From Laspinema palackyanum D2a (GTDB lineage Bacteria; Cyanobacteriota; Cyanobacteriia; Cyanobacteriales; Laspinemataceae), in the NCBI GenBank assembly GCA_025370845.1, contig JAMXFF010000039.1, positions 1 to 45,699 on the forward strand: DNA of 45,699 nt. Direction: 5' to 3'. Below, in pieces: positions 8,315-18,318 of this stretch (position 1 is the first letter of the stretch; every line of letters starts with the position of its first letter). The notes under the pieces are model-generated. The model was given only the letters and a program-made list of their open reading frames with translations, was not told the origin of the DNA and ran no database searches. A program made the translations under genes and the position numbers.

Positions 8315-8767
8315 ATGACTCGTTTACTTTACGAATATTCCATCGCCGATTGCGGTCACTTGATTATCCCTTATGTGTTTGGCACCGTCCATACGGACCC
8401 AATCTATTCTTATCACTTACTCTCCGAATTAGGACATCGCGGTAACTTGCATAAAGCCCATAATCCGGCAGGCATTCATTCCAGTAGCCTCGAAGGGATT
8501 ATTGCGATCGCCAAAGAACACTTAGACATCCATTCTGATGTCGAGGAAAGTCTGGATATGTTTAAACATCGCTATACTTATCGCGAAAACTTAATCATTA
8601 TTTATCAAATGGCCGATAAGTTTTTTTATGACCATTATAAGCCGGATAATTTACAAAATGTCGCCGCACCTAAAATATTCAAATCAGAGCAAGCTTGTAT
8701 TCAGTGGGTCAAATCCGGACTCGATCGCCCCAATCAAGGCTCTAATGTTTTAGATTTTAGACGATAA
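8315..8767 (+). CDS. Hypothetical protein, 150 residues
   Basis: I do not recognise the family. The likely start is the ATG at 8315 (MTRLLYEYSIADCGHL); an in-frame start at 8258 would add residues encoded by repeat-like DNA (NPTDPNPTDPN), so I rejected it. The protein is soluble and slightly acidic, and rich in His, Tyr and Ile, with conserved-looking motifs YVFGTVHTDPIYSYHLL, a helix around KEHLDIHSDVEESLDMFKHRY and a C-terminal LDFRR. There is no signal peptide or membrane helix. It is an isolated gene between island C and the candidate RNA, with no operon context. Confidence 0.7.
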   Translation: MTRLLYEYSIADCGHLIIPYVFGTVHTDPIYSYHLLSELGHRGNLHKAHNPAGIHSSSLEGIIAIAKEHLDIHSDVEESLDMFKHRYTYRENLIIIYQMADKFFYDHYKPDNLQNVAAPKIFKSEQACIQWVKSGLDRPNQGSNVLDFRR

Positions 8768-9010
8768 GCCCCTCTTTTCTCTCTAGGAATAAAATAGCCA
8801 ATGTTAGCCCGGAAACGGGTATTCATCAGGTTTACCTCTCACTTGCAGATTGTTAACACTTTATATTGCACTAGATATCATAAAATAACCAATAAGTCAA
8901 CCCCATTGCTGGGGAGATTTTATCGCTTATTTAAGCTTTTCAGAAGAAAAAATCATAGTTTTCGTCAAAAGTCAAGTTTCAAAAGATATAAAAATAAGTA
9001 ATCTTGCTGA

Positions 9011-9038
9011 TTGTTTTTCCTTGCAAATATAGTACAAT
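9011..9038 (+). promoter_or_regulatory. Sigma70-type promoter ahead of the structured RNA
   Basis: TTGTTT (9011-9016), a 16-bp spacer and TACAAT (9033-9038). Transcription would start near 9045, about 24 bases before the first helix of the RNA candidate. Confidence 0.5.
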
Positions 9039-9044
9039 TTAACA

Positions 9045-9152
9045 AGCAGGGTTAAAAAGAAAGAAGGCCCCAGTCCTCACATAGTCCACTTAGGACCCCT
9101 CCCTCGTTGCAAACGGGTACTTTTCGACGAGGACTGAGGAATTGGGTTTTTT
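9045..9152 (+). ncRNA. Candidate structured small RNA (three-way junction ending in a U-tract)
   Basis: A closing helix pairs 9069-9079 (CCCAGTCCTCA) with 9135-9146 (TGAGGAATTGGG), 11 bp with one bulged A and one G-U, directly followed by T6. Inside are a 4-bp hairpin (GTCC 9084-9087 with GGAC 9093-9096) and a 7-bp hairpin (9103-9109 with 9125-9131, 15-nt loop). With the promoter at 9011 this gives an RNA of about 108 nt with its own terminator. It matches no RNA family I can name. It could be a free sRNA or a terminating leader of the giant gene 290 bp downstream. Apart from it, 8768-9445 is AT-rich, with no convincing gene. Confidence 0.55.
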
Positions 9153-9445
9153 ATGCTAAAGGCATCTAATCGGAAGTAGTTGGATATTGAGGATTCAAAA
9201 GAGAGGGAGAGAGACTAGCCGCCAACCGGAAAATGTAAAGACTCAATCATTACAAAATTTCACCCGGACTGTCATGGCATTGTCAAACTTGCCCGGAACC
9301 TGGGCGGCATCATTCTATAAAACTCTCCCCCATTACTGAGTGCTAATCTCCAATGGCATCAGCAATCAATTCGGCCTTCCCAGTTCAAATCCAATGAACT
9401 GAATTATTTCTTATCAATGTTACCTACAGAAGAGGAAACGTTCCC

Positions 9446-12400
9446 ATGATTACTCCGATTACTCAATTGAATATAGCCGGTGGAGCAAACACCGATCATC
9501 AGGGACAGAGTTTTACCGCCACTGAAAATGGAACCATCAATGAAATTGCTGTTTCTCTGAGCAGTAGTTTTGAGGGCAATTTATTAATTTACCCCAGCAA
9601 TAATGGGAGTGGTGTTGGTTCCCAAAAAGGCATACCCGCCTATGAGCAGACGGGTGTAGTCCTCCCGGGTGGCTTCGGTTGGAAAACCGTTAAATTGAAT
9701 ACCCCCTATACGGTAACCAGTGGACAAAACTATTCCTTTATTTTCGAGGGACTCGGGTCATTCTCTTATGCTGATACCGATGTTTATGCGGGCGGCAGTT
9801 ATATTTTTAACTACGGCAATGTGCAGGCTAATCAAGATTTAGCGTTCTTCATCAATCCGCCGGAAATCGATATCAAGGGGAACAATATTTCGATCGCCAA
9901 CAACGCTTGGTCCCCCTCGACGATGGACGGCACTGATTTTGGCTATACGACGAATATAGCCAGTCCAATCGTTAAAACTTTTACAATTGAGAACTTAGGT
10001 TCCAGTAATTTGAGCTTATCTGGTGGACCTGTGGTAACACTTACCGGGCCAAATTCCAGCAATTTCACTGTGAACACTTTAGGAGTGGATACCATTGGTG
10101 CCGGTCAATCTACCACATTTGAAATTACGTTCACCCCTTGGGTGAGCGGACCTAGCACGGCACAAATTAGTATAGCCAGTAACGACCTAGACGAAGGGAA
10201 TTACGTTTTTTCTGTTCAGGGTAATGGCCCCAGCGGTCCAAGTCCTTTGGATCCTGGGATGATGTTCCCACCACCACCACCACCACCAGAACCGCTTGAA
10301 CCCATTGGCACCCCAGGGGTGGTATTGCCCCCAGATCCGATCTTGACGCCCGATCCGATCTACCCAACTCCACCCGTGGAACCCGTGCCGACTTCCCCAA
10401 CCCCCACAGATCCGATTATCCAGCCGGATCCGATCGCCCCAACCCAACCTGTGGAACCCGTGCCGACTTCCCCAACCCCCACAGATCCGATCGTGACCCC
10501 GGTGCCGATCGCCCCAACCGAACCCGTGGTGACGGACCCAACCCCCACCGAACCCATTATCGGGACCACTCCGATCGCCCCAACTCAACCTGTGGTGACG
10601 CAGCCAACCCCAACTGCACCGATTATCCAACCGGATCCGATCGCCCCAACTCAACCTGTGGTGACGCAGCCAACCCCAACTGCACCGATTATCCAACCGG
10701 ATCTGCTCGCCTCAACTCCCCCCGTGGTGACGCAGCCAACCCCGACTGCACCGATTATCCAGCCGGATCTGCTCGCCCCAACTCCCCCCGTGGTGACGCA
10801 GCCAACCCCCACTGAACCGATTATCCAGCCGGATCTGCTCGCCCCAACTCCCCCCGTGGTGACGCAGCCAACCCCCACTGAACCGATCATCGGACCCACT
10901 CCCACCGTCCCAGTAGCGCCACCCTCCGAACCCGCAGAACAAAATCCCCCCGGAGTCTTTGTCGTCGGCAACGAGGGTCAGATTAATGTAGAGTTCCTGT
11001 TTGATGGCAGTAGCAATATTGCAGAAATGGCTGTGTTCTCTGTAGAAGGGATGGAGAACCTGGCGATCGGATCTACGGAATATATGCAAGAAGCCGCAAG
11101 GCGGGCCTTAAGCCGCTCCTCCGAAGGTCATGTGGTCATCTCTGACCGTTGGCAAGGCGCTCGTTTCAGTGACACCTTCAACGACTTTCGGGACTTTAAC
11201 TGGAATGGAGGCGCTTATCAAGGGCGTCAGAATTTCGCCATGACACCGGGGACCAATTTCGCGATGATGCTTCTCCCCCACGGCACAGTGGAGGATGTAT
11301 TGAGCGACGCTAATCGCCTCCAAGGAGTCCGCGTTCCCCTGTTTTCCACTCAATCGACTCAGGGACAGATGGTGGATCTCACCGGAGAGGGTAACACCTT
11401 TGGTTGGGACGATCAGTCCCTTAATGGCAATAGCTTCCAAACTCCTGACTATAAGGATATCATTTTCAAAATTGAGGGAGCCACAGGGGAAGCGTTGCCT
11501 GTGGATGACTTGATTGTTTCTTCCTCAGATTGGCGCAATCTGCCTCTAGGACAGAACATCGTCAATTATGCCCAAACGGGAGTATCTATGACTCCCGACC
11601 CGGGGTTTTTCTTTCCCCCGTTTATGCCGATGTTTTGGGGGTTCCAAGGGTGGGCAATGGATGGCTACATTGCCAATGCTGAGATCTTCTTTGATGCCAA
11701 TAAAAATGGCCTGCGTGATGAGAACGAAGCCGTTGGCAAAACCGACGAAAATGGCCTGTTTAAATTTGAGGCATCCCTGGAAGCCTTTGATAGCAATGGC
11801 AATGGTAAACTTGACGCGAGCGAAGGTCACATTGTCGTGGTGGGGGGGATTGATACCGCCAATGGCTTACCCTTAGAAACACCGCTCAAAGCAACGCCAG
11901 ATTCTCTGATGGTCAGTCTGTTAACCACCATCACGGCGGATTTGATTGATGAGGGATTATCTCCGTTTGAAGCGAATGACAAGGTAAAACAAGCGTTATC
12001 CTTGCCGGATAATGTGGATTTGAGTACCTTTGACCCGATCGCGGCGACGGAGCAAAACATCGCGGGGGGTGCAGCGATTAACCTCTCAATGGTGCAGGTG
12101 CAAAATTTAGTGACTCAGACTGCGGCTTTAATCGATGGCGCTTCTAGCTTGTCAAGAGCCGATATTGCGGGGATGGTTGTCAAAAGCCTCGCCAATAGTT
12201 TGCAGTCTGTTACCCGCTTTGATGTCACATCTAGCGCCCAACTCCAAACCGTGATAGAAGCTGCGGCGCAGAAGGTTCAAGAGAGTGACCCCTCTGTAAA
12301 TTTGGATGAGTTACGAACAATGGCGTCATCGGCAGCGCAAGTGATGGCGGCGGCTAATCAGCAGATCGCGGAAGCGGTAGCGAATGGAGGGACAGATATT

Positions 12401-13804
12401 AATGGGGCGATCGCCCTGGTTCAAAAAGTCTCCCTCGATGGCACGACAAAAGACTTCTTGGCAGCCGGTTCCGGGGAATTATCCCTAGAGGAACTGGTAG
12501 CGAAGAATACTGGAGACGGTTTAACATCGCGGATTACCGCGATCGCCGAGACTGAAGCCTTGACCCAGAATAATCAGACCCCTGAATTCAACATCAAGGC
12601 GAGCGGGCAAATTAACCCCGTATCCAATCCGATTCTCCCAGGTTTATTAGGGGGGAGTTCTGAAGATGCAGAAACTGCTGCAACTGCACAGAACAGCGTA
12701 AGTACCGATCGCAATACTTCTGCCTTGCAAACTGCGATCGATGTCGCCAAGACCCTGTTTGATGCGGACTACTATGTGGCACAGAATGCCGATGTTGCCC
12801 TCGCCATTCAAAACGGGACTATCCCGAGTGCGATCGCTCACTTTGCGGCCTTTGGTTTCGCCGAAGGACGGGTGCCGAGTCCGTTATTCGGGCAAACCTA
12901 TCTGACCCAGAACGCCGATGTAGCCGAAGCCGTTGCTACCGGAGCATTCCCCAGTGGATTCGCTCACTTTATCAAATTTGGCTTTGCCGAAGGTCGGTTC
13001 CCCAGTTCGTCATTAAAAGACCTAGAAACCTTGTATCTCTCCCAAAACCCTGATGCTGCCGAATCCATCAGTCAAGGGACGGCTACCAACGGACTAGAAC
13101 ATTTGGTCATGGTGGGTCTTGCCGAGGGTCGCAATCCCTTCCCGGCATTTGAGGTTCTTGCCGCTACCTTTGACTCAGCATTCTACGCCGAACAGAATGC
13201 CGATGTCGTCGCAGCGGTAGAAAAGGGGAGTTTCAAGAGTGTCTTAGAACACTTTGTGTTATTTGGCATGAATGAGGGTCGCAATCCCAGTCGCAGTTTT
13301 AGTAATAGCAACTACCTCGCGAATAACCTCGATGTTGCTCAAGCGGTTAACCAGGGGACTGTCCGGAGTGGGTATGCTCACTTGATGAGTCATGGATTTG
13401 CGGAGGGTCGCCTCAGTGGCACTCTCTCCACTATCGGAATGCGAGGGTTGAGCCATTCCGGGAATCAGGCTAATCCGGTGGCCGATATTTTAACGGGAGA
13501 AGCGATCGCCAGTGAGTTGATTGGGGGTAGCCGAGTGGATACGTTTTTGCTGGGGGATGCCAATCAGGTATTTTATGGCAATTTCACCCAGCAGGGTGCA
13601 ACGAAGATTGTCAACTTTAACCCGACAGAAGATTTCATCCAGTTGCCTGGTTCAGCCAACGACTATCAGTTAGTTTCGACACCTGCGGGGATGCCAACGG
13701 GAATGGCAATTGTGCAACCCCAGGGCGATCGCACCGAATTGATTGCTTTGGTTCAAGATGTGGCATCTCTGAGCTTACAGGAAAGTTACTTTAGTTTCGT
13801 GTAA
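9446..13804 (+). CDS. Giant multidomain secreted protein (choice-of-anchor D, DUF4114-like, EF-hand-like, NADV repeats)
   Basis: The 1452-residue protein has no N-terminal signal peptide, as in type I secretion substrates. In order: a beta-rich N-terminal module (about 1-137); an ASH/choice-of-anchor D domain (about 138-261, TTFEITFTP...SIASND); a seven-Pro run and Pro/Thr linker of about 22-residue repeats (270-500); a DUF4114-like domain (about 502-680, with MAVFSVEGMENL); two Ca-binding-like loops (FDANKNGLRDENE near 749 and FDSNGNGKLDASEG near 782); an Ala/Gln-rich helical stretch; five repeats of about 45 residues with Y-x2-QNADVA...HF..FG.AEGR (about 1105-1323); and a C-terminal domain common in cyanobacterial exoproteins. 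A role in surface attachment or sheath is inferred. A TolC-like gene lies 4 kb upstream; no ABC exporter is seen. A strong terminator follows. Confidence 0.9.
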   Translation: MITPITQLNIAGGANTDHQGQSFTATENGTINEIAVSLSSSFEGNLLIYPSNNGSGVGSQKGIPAYEQTGVVLPGGFGWKTVKLNTPYTVTSGQNYSFIFEGLGSFSYADTDVYAGGSYIFNYGNVQANQDLAFFINPPEIDIKGNNISIANNAWSPSTMDGTDFGYTTNIASPIVKTFTIENLGSSNLSLSGGPVVTLTGPNSSNFTVNTLGVDTIGAGQSTTFEITFTPWVSGPSTAQISIASNDLDEGNYVFSVQGNGPSGPSPLDPGMMFPPPPPPPEPLEPIGTPGVVLPPDPILTPDPIYPTPPVEPVPTSPTPTDPIIQPDPIAPTQPVEPVPTSPTPTDPIVTPVPIAPTEPVVTDPTPTEPIIGTTPIAPTQPVVTQPTPTAPIIQPDPIAPTQPVVTQPTPTAPIIQPDLLASTPPVVTQPTPTAPIIQPDLLAPTPPVVTQPTPTEPIIQPDLLAPTPPVVTQPTPTEPIIGPTPTVPVAPPSEPAEQNPPGVFVVGNEGQINVEFLFDGSSNIAEMAVFSVEGMENLAIGSTEYMQEAARRALSRSSEGHVVISDRWQGARFSDTFNDFRDFNWNGGAYQGRQNFAMTPGTNFAMMLLPHGTVEDVLSDANRLQGVRVPLFSTQSTQGQMVDLTGEGNTFGWDDQSLNGNSFQTPDYKDIIFKIEGATGEALPVDDLIVSSSDWRNLPLGQNIVNYAQTGVSMTPDPGFFFPPFMPMFWGFQGWAMDGYIANAEIFFDANKNGLRDENEAVGKTDENGLFKFEASLEAFDSNGNGKLDASEGHIVVVGGIDTANGLPLETPLKATPDSLMVSLLTTITADLIDEGLSPFEANDKVKQALSLPDNVDLSTFDPIAATEQNIAGGAAINLSMVQVQNLVTQTAALIDGASSLSRADIAGMVVKSLANSLQSVTRFDVTSSAQLQTVIEAAAQKVQESDPSVNLDELRTMASSAAQVMAAANQQIAEAVANGGTDINGAIALVQKVSLDGTTKDFLAAGSGELSLEELVAKNTGDGLTSRITAIAETEALTQNNQTPEFNIKASGQINPVSNPILPGLLGGSSEDAETAATAQNSVSTDRNTSALQTAIDVAKTLFDADYYVAQNADVALAIQNGTIPSAIAHFAAFGFAEGRVPSPLFGQTYLTQNADVAEAVATGAFPSGFAHFIKFGFAEGRFPSSSLKDLETLYLSQNPDAAESISQGTATNGLEHLVMVGLAEGRNPFPAFEVLAATFDSAFYAEQNADVVAAVEKGSFKSVLEHFVLFGMNEGRNPSRSFSNSNYLANNLDVAQAVNQGTVRSGYAHLMSHGFAEGRLSGTLSTIGMRGLSHSGNQANPVADILTGEAIASELIGGSRVDTFLLGDANQVFYGNFTQQGATKIVNFNPTEDFIQLPGSANDYQLVSTPAGMPTGMAIVQPQGDRTELIALVQDVASLSLQESYFSFV

Positions 13805-13852
13805 GGCAATTCTGTCAGTTGATAGCCGGATTTGTGATTAGGTAGAGTTTTC

Positions 13853-13887
13853 AGCGGGAATTCATCTGAATTCCCGCTTCTTTTTTT
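13853..13887 (+). terminator. Intrinsic terminator of the giant protein gene
   Basis: AGCGGGAATTCA (13853-13864) pairs with TGAATTCCCGCT (13867-13878), followed by C and then T7. It lies 49 bp after the stop, between convergent genes. Confidence 0.9.
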
Positions 13888-13891
13888 GGGA

Positions 13892-14788
13892 TTAACTAAC
13901 AGGTTCAAACACCATTTTCGGCACTAACACCCAGTCGCCATCGGATGATTCAATCTCGCTAATTCCCAAAAATGTCCCATCTTCTCCATAAATTCGCACA
14001 GGGGGGACAATTTCCCCTAACTCCGAGAGAGGAATACGCTGACCTTGGCACCAGCGACGGCCATCGTTAGAATTTAAAGGAATCGGACTTAAATGGGCTA
14101 ACACCTTATCCGGTGGGATGAGTTGAAATGTCCCCTGATTCGTTTGAGTTTCGATGTCCTCAAAGGTTAAACTCTCTTTCAGGGGTAACCCACAGCTTTC
14201 GGTTCGGGTGAGATGTGCGAGGGTTCCGCCAGTTTCCAAGAGGGCACCCAGGTCCCGAGCGATCGCCCGGATATAGGTCCCGGGTCCACAGGCGATCGCC
14301 AGGTCAATTTCTGGAAAATCCCCCTCCCTCCACGCCAACACTTGGATATTATGAACTTCTACCACACGACTCGGGACTTCGACGGTTTCCCCTGCTCTTG
14401 CTAAGTCATACAACCGCTTCCCCTGCACCTGAATTGCACTGTAGGCAGGAGGAATTTGGGTAATTTTCCCCAAAAATTGGGGTAATTGTGCCGCTACCTG
14501 TTCCCGGGTGAGTTGGGGAACTGCTACGGAGGTGAGGGTTTCCCCTTCTAAATCATCGGTGGTGGTGGTGATTCCCAGACGCACGGTTGCCTGATAGGCT
14601 TTATCTGGACACAGGTATTGCAGCAGGCGTGTTGCCTTACCCACGGCGATCGGTAAGACTCCCGTTGCTGCGGGATCCAAGGTGCCACCATGTCCCACGC
14701 GCTTGGTTCGCAACAGTCGGCGGATCCGGGATACGCAGTCATGAGAAGTCATGCCAGGGGGTTTGTTGAGATTCAGAAATCCTTCCAC
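13892..14788 (-). CDS. truB: tRNA pseudouridine(55) synthase TruB
   Basis: The enzyme isomerises uridine 55 in the T-loop of tRNAs. [13 protein letters not shown] holds the catalytic Asp38, and MTSHD and RLLQYL are family motifs. The C-terminal PUA-like part is present; 298 residues is normal. The start is a GTG at 14788 ([12 protein letters not shown] begins the fold), with AAGG five to six bases upstream. It lies 65 bp downstream of the RND pump gene on the same strand and might be read through from it. Confidence 0.95.
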   Translation of the reverse strand: MEGFLNLNKPPGMTSHDCVSRIRRLLRTKRVGHGGTLDPAATGVLPIAVGKATRLLQYLCPDKAYQATVRLGITTTTDDLEGETLTSVAVPQLTREQVAAQLPQFLGKITQIPPAYSAIQVQGKRLYDLARAGETVEVPSRVVEVHNIQVLAWREGDFPEIDLAIACGPGTYIRAIARDLGALLETGGTLAHLTRTESCGLPLKESLTFEDIETQTNQGTFQLIPPDKVLAHLSPIPLNSNDGRRWCQGQRIPLSELGEIVPPVRIYGEDGTFLGISEIESSDGDWVLVPKMVFEPVS

Positions 14789-14853
14789 AGTACCTTTAAA
14801 ACATTCGGGAGTTCTGTTGTATTTTATCCAGATCAGGACTCATTTTTGGACCT

Positions 14854-17800
14854 TTATTCCAAATGTTCTACTGCCACTGAGGGTTTTGGAGTCAGCAACA
14901 AATATAATGCAGGAACTACCAGCAAGGCGATCGCTGTAGAAGCAGTTAACCCAAACCCGATCGCCGCACAAAGGGGAAACCATACCGGGTCACTAAATGC
15001 CAAGGGAACAACGCCGCCAATGGTGGTTAAACTGGTAGATAAGACCGGACGGAGGCGATCGGCGGCACCTTGAACTGCTGCCATTTGAATGGTCATACCG
15101 CGATCGCGATAGGTATTCATAGTTTCCACCATGACGATCGCATTATTCACCACAATTCCCACTAAAGAAATAATCCCAATCACCGCCGGAAACGAAATCG
15201 GAATCCAAGCGAGGAAAAACCCCCCAAAGGTACCAATTAACCCAAAGGGAATGGTGAGCATAATAATAAACGGTTGGGTAAATGATCCAAACTGAATCAC
15301 CAACACCGCAAACACTAGGAAAATCGCCACCCCTGCCATTTGTTGCGCTGACCCAAAGGTCTCACTCTGAGTCTGTGCTTCTCCAGCGAACTTATAGTCA
15401 TATCCTTGGGGCCATTGACGGCGCATTTCATCAATTTTAGGCTGAAAATCTCCCAAAATTTCTCCCACAGTCCGGTTGTCTGTCTTCGCCAAAACCGTGA
15501 CTGTGCGCTGAGTATCTTGGTGGACAATAGATAAAGGTGCTTCCCCGAATTCTGATTCTAGCACTTGACCCGCTGATAAGGTGCGATCGCCTGCAAACAA
15601 GCGAATGGTCTGGAGTTCGTCTTGACGCGTCGGACCACCCACAGCACCGCCTCGCGACGGCCAAGCCATACTCAGCCTGATTTCCAGGTCTTCCTCACCC
15701 CCGCCAATGGGGAAACTGCCAATTTCGTTATCAGTCATGGTATAGCGGCCTTGCCGAGCCAAATCATCGGCATTTAAGCCATAGAAATTCATCGCTTCCC
15801 GGCGGGGTCGAAACTTGATATCTGGACGCAAGGCACCGAGGTCGTCTCGCACATCGGTAGTGCCGCGAATTTGCCGCAGTGCCAGTTGCACTTCCCCAGA
15901 AATCCGGCGCAATTCCGTCATATCCCGTCCCTGAATTTGAATGGCGATCGGGTCTCCCCCTTCCCCGGTACTTTCGGTATTGACCACCAGGGAAGCCCCG
16001 GGATATGTGCGAATCAGTTGGTCTAATTCCTGTCGCAGTTGGCGATCGTATTCAAAGGAATAAAGTTCGCGTTCGTTTTTCGGGGTGAACATGGCGGAAA
16101 ACCCAACTAAATAGTTCCCTTGATTGGGTTTCATCCCACTTTCGGTCACCAGGTTACTCCGCTGTCCCACGAATTTAATCATGTTAGTGAGATAGTCTTT
16201 TTGGCGCAGCACTTCTCCAATTTCATCTGCCACCTGTTGGGACGTATCCAGGGTTGTGGTAGGCGGCAGTTCCACATTGATACTCATTTTGAGCTTGTCA
16301 GAGTCGGGAAATAGAGTACCGGGAACAGTTCCCACTAAAATCAGAGTACAGACAAATAAACTGACTGCGCCTAACACCCATAAACTTGCGGTTTTCTTGT
16401 TGCGAACGGTAGTTTTTAGACTCCATTTTGCATAGCGCTGGGCTGTAGATTCGTTGAGTCGGTCAATAAAGGTTTTTTTGCCATGACCTTTGACATTTCC
16501 GAGTAAGAATCGAGACAGGGGAACGTCAATGAGTAAGGCGATAATATAGCTGAGAACCAGACAAGTAATGGCACTAATCGGAATAAATCTAATAAATTTA
16601 CCCATTGTGCCGCTAATTGCCATTAACGGTGCCATTGCTAAAATGGTGGTCAACTGGCCGGAAAAGGCAGCTAAAGCGTAAGTTTTGACCGTGGAGAGGG
16701 CGGCTTGATTAAAGGTGAGTCCCCGCACGAAAATCCCTTCGTGCAATCCTTCCATCATGAGAATGTAAACATCGACCAGCAATCCCAAGGCGAGAATCAT
16801 GCCGATTGTGACCATTGTATTTAGGGTTTGTCCGCCAATCCAGAGAATGGCGACTGCACCCATAAAGGTCAGGGGAATCGACAATCCGGCAATTAACGCT
16901 TCCCGCCAACTGAGGGCAAAAAATAGGATAACAAATACCACAAGAATCCCTTGCCAACAGTTATTAAACAGCCGCAATAAGTCTTCTTTAATGGTTTCGG
17001 CATCGGAGTTGATGACCCGGTATTCTAAGCCATAAGGCCAGAGATTGGGGTTTTGTTGCGCTAAATCTAAGGCAGCAATAGAGTCTTCCACAACCTTAAT
17101 GGTATCGGACCCAGGAACTTTGACCACATCAACGTTAATCACGGGTTCAAATTCGCTGCCATTCCAACTGAGAAAAGCGCGATTTTTTTCCCGTTCTAAA
17201 TCTCGTCGCACTTCGGCAATTTCTTTGAGACGAACCACCCGACCATCGGACCCGCCTAAGCGTGCTACAGGCAAATCTTGCAGGTCTTCTACGGAACGAA
17301 AGCGGCCATATAAACGCACTTGAGTACCGATGCGATCGCTCTCCACCTGTTCCCAAGGCATATCAATGTTGCCTTGTTGGATCGCACTGCTGACTTGGGT
17401 GGGAGAAATCCCCAGAGTGGTCAGGCGTGAGGGAATTAACTGCACATGAATGACTTCTTTGCGTTCTCCTCCGAGTTCCACCTTTCGCACGTTGGGGACT
17501 TTTTCTAAAATATCTTTGATATCTTCCCCTGCATGACTCAGGACCGCCATATCGAGCTTCCCAAATAAGCCAATTGTGAGAACGGGAGTATCTTGGACGG
17601 AGATTTGTTCGACTTTCGGCTGTTCCGCATCTCGGGGAAGTTCTGGTTTTGCTTCATCGACTTGAGCGCGCAGCAAGGCGATCGACTCATTAACGGGAGC
17701 TTCAGCCCGAAATTCTACCACAATTCGCGATCGCCCGTCATAAGAGGCACTACTAATTTCTTTTAATCCTTTGAGGGATTTAAGCTCTTTTTCAATTTTG

Positions 17801-18075
17801 TCCGTAATCTGATTTTCAATGGTTTCAGGGTCTGCACCGGGCCAAATTGTTTCAATACTGGCGATCGCCACATTAATATCCGGATCCCCTTCTTTCACCA
17901 TCGAAGCAGCACCAATCACCCCCCCAATCAACAGCAAAAAACACAGCAAAATCCCAAAAACCGGCTTTAAAAAGAAGAATTTAGTCACCGGAGATGCCTT
18001 CTGAACATCAGGAATCTCAAATCGTTGTGAGTCATCATCTTGAGGCGGTTCCGGTGGTAAAATAGTTTCTGTCAT
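14854..18075 (-). CDS. RND-family efflux pump, inner-membrane permease
   Basis: This proton-driven exporter works with the adaptor encoded upstream and a TolC channel. From the ATG at 18075 it has 1073 residues; an in-frame start at 18108 would add residues with no initiation signal. It shows the duplicated RND layout: a first helix near 30-55, large periplasmic loops, and helices in two blocks. The helix-4 signature, usually D-D-A or D-N-A, reads LLVDVYILMMEG, so one Asp is kept. The helix-10 region is VVNNAIVMVET, as in the 'NNAI' subgroup. Substrates cannot be told. The adaptor gene is first in the operon; hairpin repeats (18115-18316) lie between. Confidence 0.93.
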   Translation of the reverse strand: MTETILPPEPPQDDDSQRFEIPDVQKASPVTKFFFLKPVFGILLCFLLLIGGVIGAASMVKEGDPDINVAIASIETIWPGADPETIENQITDKIEKELKSLKGLKEISSASYDGRSRIVVEFRAEAPVNESIALLRAQVDEAKPELPRDAEQPKVEQISVQDTPVLTIGLFGKLDMAVLSHAGEDIKDILEKVPNVRKVELGGERKEVIHVQLIPSRLTTLGISPTQVSSAIQQGNIDMPWEQVESDRIGTQVRLYGRFRSVEDLQDLPVARLGGSDGRVVRLKEIAEVRRDLEREKNRAFLSWNGSEFEPVINVDVVKVPGSDTIKVVEDSIAALDLAQQNPNLWPYGLEYRVINSDAETIKEDLLRLFNNCWQGILVVFVILFFALSWREALIAGLSIPLTFMGAVAILWIGGQTLNTMVTIGMILALGLLVDVYILMMEGLHEGIFVRGLTFNQAALSTVKTYALAAFSGQLTTILAMAPLMAISGTMGKFIRFIPISAITCLVLSYIIALLIDVPLSRFLLGNVKGHGKKTFIDRLNESTAQRYAKWSLKTTVRNKKTASLWVLGAVSLFVCTLILVGTVPGTLFPDSDKLKMSINVELPPTTTLDTSQQVADEIGEVLRQKDYLTNMIKFVGQRSNLVTESGMKPNQGNYLVGFSAMFTPKNERELYSFEYDRQLRQELDQLIRTYPGASLVVNTESTGEGGDPIAIQIQGRDMTELRRISGEVQLALRQIRGTTDVRDDLGALRPDIKFRPRREAMNFYGLNADDLARQGRYTMTDNEIGSFPIGGGEEDLEIRLSMAWPSRGGAVGGPTRQDELQTIRLFAGDRTLSAGQVLESEFGEAPLSIVHQDTQRTVTVLAKTDNRTVGEILGDFQPKIDEMRRQWPQGYDYKFAGEAQTQSETFGSAQQMAGVAIFLVFAVLVIQFGSFTQPFIIMLTIPFGLIGTFGGFFLAWIPISFPAVIGIISLVGIVVNNAIVMVETMNTYRDRGMTIQMAAVQGAADRLRPVLSTSLTTIGGVVPLAFSDPVWFPLCAAIGFGLTASTAIALLVVPALYLLLTPKPSVAVEHLE

Positions 18076-18114
18076 GATATTTTTATACTTAAATGGGTAG
18101 TGTATCATTTCAAT

Positions 18115-18316
18115 CCTTCCAGTCCCCTCCCCTTACCAAGGGGAGGGCTAGGGTGGGGTTCCGGCATCCAAGCGTGAGAACCCTCCAGTCCCCTCCCCTT
18201 ACCAAGGGGAGGGCTAGGGTGGGGTCCCGGCATCCCAAAGTGAGAACCCTCCAGTCCCCTCCCCTTACCAAGGGGAGGGCTAGGGTGGGGTTCCGAAACC
18301 CAAAAGTGAGAACCCT
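18115..18316. repeat. Three 66-bp tandem repeats with strong GC hairpins inside the RND operon
   Basis: Units start at 18121, 18187 and 18253, and each contains CCCTCCCCTT-ACC-AAGGGGAGGG, a 10-bp GC-rich stem. They fill almost the whole 243-bp gap between the adaptor stop and the pump start. Open frames through it encode only repeat peptides, because 66 is divisible by 3. Confidence 0.9.
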
Positions 18317-18318
18317 CT

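Noticed and set aside
8801-9001. 66-codon frame, basic peptide
   Set aside because: AT-rich, no ribosome site or family; probably chance.
9171-9179. CGGAAGTAG, as in the glutamine (glnA) riboswitch
   Set aside because: The matching 5' half of that motif is absent upstream; likely chance.
10167-10971. Minus-strand frames rich in Gly/Trp/Val
   Set aside because: Shadows of the Pro/Thr repeat linker of the giant protein.
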